From Closterium sp. NIES-65 (lineage: Eukaryota > Streptophyta > Zygnematophyceae > Desmidiales > Closteriaceae): 64,000 bases of DNA. A program made the translations under genes and the position numbers. Each line of letters opens with the position of its first letter. Positions within the stretch are counted from its first letter, which is position 1. Location of the stretch: the NCBI GenBank assembly GCA_948144175.1, contig CANXME010002068.1, positions 4,030,001 to 4,094,000 of the forward strand, written 5' to 3'. This document shows, one piece after another, positions 56,336 through 64,000 of the stretch. The notes beneath the pieces were generated by a model that ran no database searches, had not been told where the DNA came from, and saw only the letters and a program-made list of their open reading frames with translations.

Positions 56336-59057
56336 ATGGCGCACGCTACTGCTCTTCAGGTCTGCATTGCCCCTATCTTTAGGAATGGTTCTCGCCTGTT
56401 GAATTATCTTCGTGTATTCTTCTTTTGTGAATGCTTGACGTTCCGAGTTGTTTGTTTCGTGTCTTATTTTTGTTTCTGATTTGCATAATTCAGCAGCATC
56501 CGTTGTTTGGGGATCAAACATGACCTCATTATTGTCTTGTGGTTTTGTTGCATTGCAGGCTTCGATCCAGACGCCCGTTGCTTCGCTGTCTGGAGCGAGT
56601 TCCACCAAGGTCGGTAGTCATTGTTTCTCTTTGAAGCCTTCTTTTTTTTTTAACTTTAGATTAGCTAGGTGGATGATTGTTTTTTAATCCGCATTGAGCT
56701 TGACAACCAGTTTAAGCAGAGCACCTCGGTGTTGTCCCCCCAACCCGTTTTTCCCTTGCCCCTTACCCCCCCTTGTCACGTTAACCCCTGAACGCAGGTC
56801 GCGGCATCGTCGCCACGCGTCTTCTTCCATGGAACCCAGCTCCACGTGAAGCAGACCGCCGTTCGCCGCGCCGCGGCCGCCAGCGTGGCAGTGCGTGCGG
56901 AGAAGGTTCTCTTCCCTAAGGAGCTGGAGGAGCCGGACCAGCCCCCCCTTAACACGTACAAGAACAAGGAGCCATTCATCGGCACCGTGGTGTCCGTCGA
57001 GCGGATCGTGGGCCCCAATGCCACGGGCGAGACGTGCCACATCGTCATCGACCACGAGGGCAAGATGCCGTACTGGGAAGGCCAGAGCTACGGCATCATC
57101 CCTCCCGTGAGTGTCCGCCTTGGGATTCCCTCGCTTCGGTCTCGGTCGTCGCTGTCGCGGTCGGCGTTGCGGTTGCAACTATGGTGCTGACCATGCTTTT
57201 GCCTTGGAAACTGCATCTGGGGTTGCGCAGCGGCCGTTCTTCGGCACGTGGTTCCCATTCAACTGTCAAAGCGTACTTGATTCGTTTTTTTATGTTGGAG
57301 TGGGCTTTTTTTACTTTGCCACGTTTTGATTATAACTTTAATAAACTCTTCCGATCTGTATTTGAAAAGCATGCGTTCGCTTTACCATTCTCCTTTTTTC
57401 CCCTTCGTCTCGTTTTACCGCGTCCTGTCCACTTCAACCCTCCACTCCTCTTCTCATCCCTCTCGTCGCCTCTCGGCAGGGCGACAACCCCAAGAAGCCC
57501 GGCACTCCCAACACGGTGCGCCTCTACTCCATCGCGTCGACGCGCTACGGCGACGACTTCGACGGCCGCACGGGGTCGCTGTGCGTGCGGCGCGCCGTGT
57601 ACGTGGACCCAGAGACGGGCAAGGAGGACCCCGCCAAGAAGGGTATCTGCTCCAACTTCCTCTGCGACGCCAAGCCCGGGGACAAGCTCACCATGGTTGG
57701 TACGTTCCGACCTCGCTGCCCTCGCTCTGACATTCTGTTCTTGTTTGTTTTGTTTTGTTACTTTGTCTGTTTGTCTGTTTTTTTTTTCGCTCCCAAACTC
57801 GCGCGTTGCTGTCTGTTGGTACCTAAATGTCGTCTCTATCCTCCGTTGGACCTACCGCCTTCTAGCCTCATTCTTCTTATCGAGTGTGCAATGCTTGTTA
57901 CCGTCACTTGTACTGCCGGCTGCCCCTCTCTTCCTCCCACTTCCCCCTTAACCACATCTCTTTCCGCTAACGTTCCCCCGGCTCTCCTCCGTTTCCTCGT
58001 CTCTCTCCCCCGCTCTTTTCCCCTCTCCTCCCCTTTCCTTCCCCTCCCTTCCCTCTCCCCCCTGCCCCCCTTTTGTTTCGGCCTCGTTATGGCAGGTCCG
58101 ACCGGCAAGGTGATGCTGCTGCCGGAGAAGGACCCCAAGGCGACGCACATCATGGTGGCTACGGGCACGGGTATCGCGCCGTACCGCGGGTACCTGCGCC
58201 GCATGTTCATGGAGGACGTGCCGTTCAAGTTCAGCGGGCTCGCATGGCTGTTCCTGGGCGTGGCCAACACGGACAGCCTGCTCTACGACGACGAGTGGAA
58301 GGAGTACCTGCGCCTCTTTCCCGACAACTTCAGGTGCGCGCTCGCTAAGGGAGGGGCTAGAGGTGGGAAAGGGGGGAGGGGTTGGGGAGGGGGTAGAGGG
58401 AGGGTTAGAAGGGGCCGGAGAAATGGAGTGGTGGGAGGGGGTTAGAGGCGCAAGGGAGGGAATGCGAAATTAGATTGGGAGGGCTTTTGCTCGCATGAGT
58501 TGCTGGGTCATGAGTCGAATTTGCGTAGTTGTGGAAAGGGGTGGCTGGCTGGTGAAGGGCCTTGCGAAGGTTGGGAGAATCTGAACTGGAAAGGGACCCT
58601 GGCGGACAATGCATGTATATATCAATCCCAACTGCCTGCAGACCTTATTAGCACTGTGATTCTCATTGAAAGTTATCTTGTACTGAGCTGTTTGCTGACA
58701 TTCCTCGATAGGTGTATCTGCACGATGAATGTGTTGCATTTCCTTATTTCCGACTCTTACCTTGGTGTCCCTCCCCCTTTGTGGACAACCACCTACAGGT
58801 ATGACGTGGCTCTGAGCCGTGAGCAGAAGAACAAGAATGGAGGCAAGATGTACATCCAGGACAAGCTGGAGGAGTATGGTGAGGAGATCTTTGACCTGCT
58901 GGACAAGGGTGCGCACATCTACTTCTGCGGGCTCAAGGGCATGATGCCTGGCATTGTGGACACGCTTAAGAGGGTGGCTGCCTCCAGAGGGCTAGACTAT
59001 GAGGAATTCTCTGGCAAGCTCAAGAAGAACCATCAGTGGCACGTGGAGGTGTACTAA
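56336..59057 (+). CDS. Ferredoxin-NADP+ reductase, root-type, plastid precursor (six exons)
   Basis: Encodes a 366-residue FAD enzyme that transfers electrons between ferredoxin and NADP(H) in plastids. Exons: 56336-56359, 56559-56609, 56798-57106, 57480-57699, 58096-58333, 58799-59057; all five introns are GT-AG (199, 188, 373, 396 and 465 bp). The start ATG lies in a good context (ACCATGG). Residues 1 to about 57 are rich in Ala, Ser and Arg and read as a transit peptide. FAD-binding RLYS is at 142-145, GICSNFLC at 183-190 and NADP-binding [12 protein letters not shown] at 223-234. Near the C-terminus come LFLGVAN and YFCGLKGM, and the protein ends WHVEVY with the terminal Tyr that stacks on [22 protein letters not shown] and the ending match land-plant root-type FNR better than leaf-type, as known from that family. 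Such isoforms usually run from NADPH to ferredoxin for nitrite and sulfite reduction; that role here is inferred. The frame is intact throughout. Confidence 0.96.
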
Positions 59058-59736
59058 ATGCGTATGGTGGATGCTGTAGGGGTTGTGCAAGTGCTCATGT
59101 GTTTGTCAGAGTTGGCACCTGAGCACCTGGAATATTTGTTGTGGAACCTGATTATCTATTGTGGTTCTCATTTTTGCCCCACATTGATGGGTACGGAATG
59201 TAAGCAACGCCATTTCGTAAACAGTATTCCACTAGCGCATTTTATGAGCACGTGTGTTACGGGTGCAATGGATCGAGGTAGCGAGGATTGCATTGAAGTG
59301 TCAAATGAGTACAAAGACGTGAGCGAAGGCATGAGCAAACATTTGTACACGAAACATGCAAATGGTAACGCGCTGCGTGCGAGCTAGCTAGTGCTACGCT
59401 GGCAGCGAGGCTCGGGCTAGTCCTGAAGCGTAGGCCGACACGGCCGGGCCAGCAGTGTGAGGTTTGGCAAAACAGTGCGCGCGAGGTTGGCGAAGTCCCG
59501 TTAGCAGTAACGGGCGAACAACGGCTGTTGTTGTACGCTGTTATGAATTGTAATAAGAAGAGTGCGCGGAAGACTTTATAAAAAGGATGAGAACTACCGA
59601 ATTACCGAATGATAAAGAAGCAAGCATTTATAGGGTCGAAACCGTGGTAGGCGAGGACCTCGGGACGTGGATGGGTTGGAAGTGTCGCGATTGGTGCGGG
59701 GCGACTCGGAAGTGGTTCGAGCCGAAGTGTAGGCCG
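59058..59736 (+). other. 3' flank of FNR gene; no further gene seen
   Basis: 59058 to roughly 59380 is the probable 3' UTR and downstream DNA. A TGTAA at 59199-59203, the usual poly(A) signal in chlorophyte algae, is the only candidate signal seen and is weak evidence. A 109-codon open frame beginning right after the stop has no recognised domain. 59380-59736 is unassigned sequence that ends at the LTR of copia C. Confidence 0.5.
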
Positions 59737-59873
59737 TGTCAGAACATATCTATAGCTTATACTGCTGTGTAGGCTGTAGTGGGGTATCCCATAGGGGGTA
59801 CAACCCAGTTAGGGTTTCATATTTGTACTGCTTTCATTCATAGTTCATCCATTCCTGTTTTCCTATTCTCACA
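59737..59873 (+). repeat. 5' LTR of copia C (137 bp)
   Basis: TGTCAG...TCACA, with the family motif GTATCCCATAGGGGGTAC at 59784-59801 and a TATCTATAG sequence in its first 20 bases. Confidence 0.92.
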
Positions 59874-59915
59874 TGGTATAGAGCGGGTCCTACCTTAGGA
59901 CCGTTGTCTGGGCCC
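59874..59915 (+). ncRNA. Primer-binding site, leader stem-loop and GGGCCC box, copia C
   Basis: A perfect 7-bp stem GGTCCTA (59886-59892) with TAGGACC (59896-59902) and a 3-base loop is followed by GGGCCCACC (GGGCCC at 59910-59915). It has the same stem as copia D, and a different one from A and B. Confidence 0.65.
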
Positions 59916-59984
59916 ACCGACGCGCGCCCCGAGGCGCACCCTTTTTTTTTAGCGACCCCTCGGGTCGCCTTTTCACTCGCGGCC

Positions 59985-60380
59985 CCGCCGCCTCCTCTGA
60001 CGCGGCTTTGCCGCCTCCCCTGACGCGGCCCAGCCGCCTCCCTTGACGTGGCCCCGCCGCCTCCTTTAACGCGGCCCCGCCGCCTCCCTTGACGCGGCCC
60101 CGCCGCCTCCCTTGACGCGGCCTCGCCGCCTCCCCTGACGCGGCCCCGCCGCCTCCCCTGACGCGGCCCTGCCGCCTCCCTTGACGCGGCCCCGCCGCCT
60201 CCCTTGACGCGGCCCCGCCGCCTCCCCTGACGCGGCCCCGCCGCCTCCCCTGACGAGGCCCCGCCGCCTCCCCTGACGCGACTCCGCCGCCTCCCCTGAC
60301 GCGGCCCCGCCGCCTCCATTGACGCGGCCCCGCCGCCTCCCCTGACGCGGCCACGCCGCCTCCTCTGACGCGGCCCCGCC
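59985..60380 (+). repeat. Leader minisatellite of copia C (23-bp units)
   Basis: GCGGCCCCGCCGCCTCCCCT-type units of exactly 23 bp repeat through the first part of the leader. The antisense frame therefore shows a 23-residue period. From 60400 to 60680 CTGCCGGCCCGCCGCTGCAC units follow, and from 60690 to 60930 GAGCCGCCCGGGAGCC units. Confidence 0.88.
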
Positions 60381-63300
60381 TCTGCTGCCGACGGCCCCGC
60401 CGCTGCACTCTACGGCCCGCCGCTGCACCCTGCCGGCCCGTCGCTGCTCCTGCCGGCCCGCCGCTGCACCCTGCCGGCCCGTCGCTGCTCCTGCCGGCCC
60501 GCCGCTGCACCCTGCCGGCCCGCCGCTGCTCCTGCCGGCCCGCCGCTGCACCTACCGGCCCGCCGCTGCACCCATCGGCCCGCCGCCTCTTACGGCCCGC
60601 CACTTGCACCTGCCGGCCCGCCGCTGCACCTGCCGGCCCGACGCTGCACCTGCCGGCCCGACGCTGCATCTCCCGGCCGAGCCGCCCCAGCAGTCGAGCC
60701 GCCCGGGACCCGAGCCGCCCTGCCGCCGAGCCGCCCGGGAGCCGAGCCGCCCTGCACCCGAGCCGCCCAGCCGCCGAGCCGCCCGGGAGCCGAGCCGCCC
60801 TGCACCCGAGCTGCCCAGCCGCCGAGCCGCCCGGGAGCCGAGCCGCCCTGCGCCCGAGCCGCCCAGCCGCCGAGCCGCCCGGGAGCCGAGCAGCTGTGCA
60901 CCCGAGCCGCCCGGTCGCTGAGCCGCCTTTCTGCTGACTGCACGACCTGCCCTGCCTGGTGAGCACTGTCCCACTGACACTGCGAGCTCTTTCCCTACTG
61001 CTTGCACTGCGTCGCTGTCGTCACCATGGCTACCCCTAGTGTCCTAGCTTTTGACGCTGAGGGTCGCGCCATTGATTTTGAGGTCTGGTTAGACGACCTG
61101 CAGCTGTTCTTACAGTGCGACAGGGCTGACGACCTTTCTCTCTTTGACCTCACCTCTGGCGCCTCTCCTGCCCCTGCTGCTGATGCTGATCCCGCTGTCC
61201 GCTCTAAGTGGGCCACCCGAAATGCTGCTGCACGTCTTGCTGTGCGTCGCCACCTCCCTACCTCTGAGCGTGCGCACTTTAGTCAGTACAAGAGTGCTCA
61301 GACCTTGTACGACGCTGTAGTTGCGCGCTACTCCTCCCCTGCCACTACTGCACTGAGCCGTCTCATGCTTCCCTACCTCTTTCCTGACCTCTCTGCCTTT
61401 CCCACTGTCGCTGACCTCATTACGCACCTCCGCACTAGTGACACTCGCTACCGCGCCGCCCTTCCTGCTGAGTTCTGCGCTAAGAACCCCCCCCCCATGT
61501 ACATCGCTCTCTACTACGTAGTCGCACGCCTCCCTGACTCCCTTCGCGTCGTCAGGGACCACTTTCTCGCAGTCTGTCCCACCACTCTCACCGTCGACCT
61601 CCTCGAGAAGGCCCTCCTTGCAGCGGAGAAGAGCATAGTCGCTGTAGGTGCTTCTCGTGGTGACCCTCGCACCCCCATCTTTGAGGGGTGCTCTCCTTCC
61701 CCCTTGCTGCCCTCTGTTGCCTCTGCTGCTGTCGCCGACCTGCTTGGTCTTGAGTCGGTCGGCGCGGCGTCTGCCCCTAGTGGGAGACGTCGCTCCAGCA
61801 AGGGCAAGGGGGGCAAGGGCGCGGGTGGAGCTGGAGGGGGCGGTGGCGGTGGCGGCGGTGGCGGCGGAGGGAGTGGGGGTGGCGGCGGGGCTAGTGGCGG
61901 GGGTGGTGGTGGTGGTGGCGGCAGCAGCGGCGGAGACAGTGGTGGTGGTGCCAGCGGTGGTGGTGGAGGCAGCGGCGAAGGTGGAGGCGGCGGTGGTGGA
62001 GGCAGTGGAGGCGGTAGCGGAGGAGGCAGTAGTGGTGGAGGAGGTGGAGCTGGTCGGGGTGGTACCCAGCAGCGTAGCGGCGGTGGTGGTGGCCAGCGCT
62101 CGCACCGGCAGCAGCAGCAGCGCTCGCGGGACATCCCTTCGCCTCAGCAGCTTCGTGAGTGGTACGCTGGGCGTCAGAGGGGTGGGGGTACTGGTCCCTG
62201 CACCTACGTTCTTCGTTCCGGCGACCGCGCGGGTGAGCAGTGTGGGGGTGCCCACGCCACCCAGCGCTGCTTTGGCCGCCTGACGGACGCTTGGCGTCAG
62301 CAGTTCCCTGGGGCTAGTGAGATCCCTCGCTGGGATGAGCTTCTCAGGGCTGGTGTAGCGATCTTTGATCTTGATTTTGATGCTATCCTTACTGCTATGT
62401 ATGTTGTGGATTATAGTGAGGAGAATGAGGGTTACCGGTGTTTTCAGCCCGACCCGGGCATTGGTACTGCTGCGCTAGGTGCTTGTGAGGCTGCTGCTCT
62501 AGGTGCCAGTGCGTCTGCGCTCTCAGGTACTGGTGAGACTGCGCTCTCAGGTACTGAGTCGTCCTCGTCCTCCCTCACTTTCACACTTGACTCCGGAGCT
62601 TCTCGCTCCTTCTTTCGAGACCGCACTACCCTTTCGCCGCTCGCCAGGCCGGTTGCGGTCTCCCTTGCTGACCCCTCTGGGGGTCCTGTCCTGTCTCACT
62701 TCTCCACTGTCCTCCCGTGTCCGGCTGCCCCTTCGGGCACCCTGTCGGGTCTGTACCTTCCCTCGTTCTCTACGAACTTGGTGAGTGGAGCGGACCTGCA
62801 GGATGGGGGTGTTCACCAGTTCACTCCTGCGCGTCAGAGGGTGACCCACTGCACGAAGGCTCGCACAGGCCGACACCTGGCCACGTTCTCACGTCGGCCG
62901 GGGTCGAGTCTCTACACCCTGACCGTTGAGTCTCCTCCTGTCCCTGCGTCTGGTCAGGTGGCTGCGTCGGGTCAGGTACTTGCTGCTGCGTCCCGGTCAG
63001 GTCCTGAGTCTGCCCCCTGTTCTTGTCGCCTCCTGTCTCACGAGACTCTCCTGTGGCACCACCGTCTTGGCCACCCCTCCTTGCCCCGTCTTCGGAGCAT
63101 GGCTTCCCGTGTCCTTGTCTCTGGTCTTCCCCAGTCTCTCCCTCCTCTCCCCTCCGGGCCAGGACCTTCCTGTGTCCCCTGTGTCGAGGGTCGCCTCCGG
63201 GCTACTCCTCACTCCTCCCACTTCCCCCCGACAGAGGCTCCCCTGCAGACGCTTCACATGGATGTGTGGGGCCCAGCCCCCGTCCGTGGGCAGGGTTACG

Positions 63301-64000
63301 AGAGCTACTTCCTGTTGGTGGTTGACGACTACTCGCGTTACACCACAGTCCTCCCCTTGCGCAGCAAGGGTGCGATCACTGAGGTGCTGATCGACTGGAT
63401 CCGCGAGGCTCGTCTCCAGCTCAGGAAGAGCTTCGGCTCGGACTTTCCTGTTCTGCGTCTGCACTCTGACAGAGGCGGAGAGTTCTCTTCTCGCCTTCTG
63501 CGAGACTACTGTCGTGCACGGGGGATCCGCCAGACCTTCACGCTTCCGGACTCACCACAGCAAAATGGGATTGCTGAGCGCCGCATTGGCATGGTCATGG
63601 ATGTCGCTCGTACGTCCATGATGCATGCGGCTGCCCCCCATTTTCTGTGGCCGTTTGCGGTGAGGTACGCGGCGCATCAGCTCAACCTTCACCCCCGGGT
63701 CTCTTGGCCAGCGATGTCCCCAGCCTTGCTGTGGACGGGGAAGGTTGGCGATGCGTCTGTGTTCCGTGTCTGGGGATCTCGGGCGTTTGTCCGCGACTTG
63801 TCTGCGGACAAGCTGTCCCCTCGTGCTGCTCCCTGTGTCTTCCTTGGCTTCCCCACTGACGCCCCAGGGTGGCAGTTTTACCACCCCTCCTCTCGTCGTG
63901 TTCTGTCCTCCCAGGACGTCACGTTCGACGAGTCAGTCCCCTTCTACCGTCTCTTCCCCTACCGCACTCCTTCCCTCCCCCCTCCCCCGGACTTCCTTGT

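Larger units (their letters stand above)
59737..64000 (+). mobile_element. Short-LTR copia element C, runs off the right edge
   Basis: 5' LTR at 59737-59873 (137 bp), primer-binding site TGGTATAGAGC at 59874, stem-loop at 59886-59902, leader repeats 59985-60930, and Gag start at 61026 (MATPSVLAFD). Then come a glycine-rich stretch (61800-62060), the Cys/His cluster (62199-62270), protease (LDSGASRSFF near 62590) and integrase from about 63040 (HRLGHPSLPRL, HMDVWGP, HSDRGGEFSS, PQQNGIAERR) to the window end. The Gag-protease-integrase part appears uninterrupted as far as visible. Candidate left target pentamer is GGCCG (59732-59736); the right end is outside. Very similar to A and B, so probably young. 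Confidence 0.93.

Noticed and set aside
56684-57178. Antisense 164-residue frame
   Set aside because: Shadow of FNR exon 3, which has clear family matches and consistent splice sites.
59058-59387. 109-residue frame right after the FNR stop
   Set aside because: Begins at the base after the stop codon, has no domain, and lies where the 3' UTR is expected.
59890-60966. Long arginine/glycine-rich minus-strand frame with a 23-residue period
   Set aside because: It is the antisense of the 23-bp leader repeat of copia C. A unit length not divisible by three keeps all frames open alike.

Overview
The window is eukaryotic nuclear DNA from the green lineage. It holds one host gene and is otherwise packed with retrotransposon fossils. 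The host gene (56336-59057, + strand, six exons) encodes a plastid ferredoxin-NADP+ reductase that is closest in my reading to the root-type (non-photosynthetic) enzymes of land plants. With GC-rich codons, short GT-AG introns and dense Ty1/copia and chromodomain Ty3/gypsy elements primed by initiator-Met tRNA, it suggests a streptophyte alga or an early-diverging land plant. The species cannot be fixed from the sequence.

Layout: 1-965 is a Ty3/gypsy fragment (-), followed by a LINE 3' end with poly(A) (+, to 1790) and an old Ty1/copia element (-, to about 6630). 6631-7569 is a copia fragment (+). 7570-19819 is a copia element E (-) that received copia G (9204-13134, +) and copia F (14320-19564, -). 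19862-47564 is copia D (-). Inside D sits chromovirus L (20935-42003, -). L in turn carries a solo LTR of a miniature element (26169-33758), which itself carries copia A (26409-33749, +). Copia B (34215-41677, +) sits in L's own 5' LTR. Insertions L, the solo LTR, A, B and G are each bracketed by a perfect 5-bp target duplication, so the order of events can be read directly. 47565-49830 is a mosaic of repeats rich in the motif GTCGAC. 49831-53594 is copia J (-). 53660-54906 is a 1.25-kb miniature LTR element whose two LTRs look identical. 54912-56335 is the AT-richer upstream region of the reductase gene. 59737 to the window end is copia C (+), which appears uninterrupted as far as it can be seen.

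Elements A, B, C, D, E and J, with fragments H and K, form one copia family. It has very short LTRs (about 123-137 bp), a GC-rich leader made of tandem repeats that differ from copy to copy, a glycine-rich Gag, an unusual conserved Cys/His cluster in Gag (C-X13-C-X3-H-X4-C), and a long low-complexity linker between integrase and reverse transcriptase. Just after the primer-binding site these copies carry a small stem-loop with compensatory base changes and a GGGCCCACC box. I found no bacterial-type systems, CRISPR arrays, tRNA or rRNA genes.
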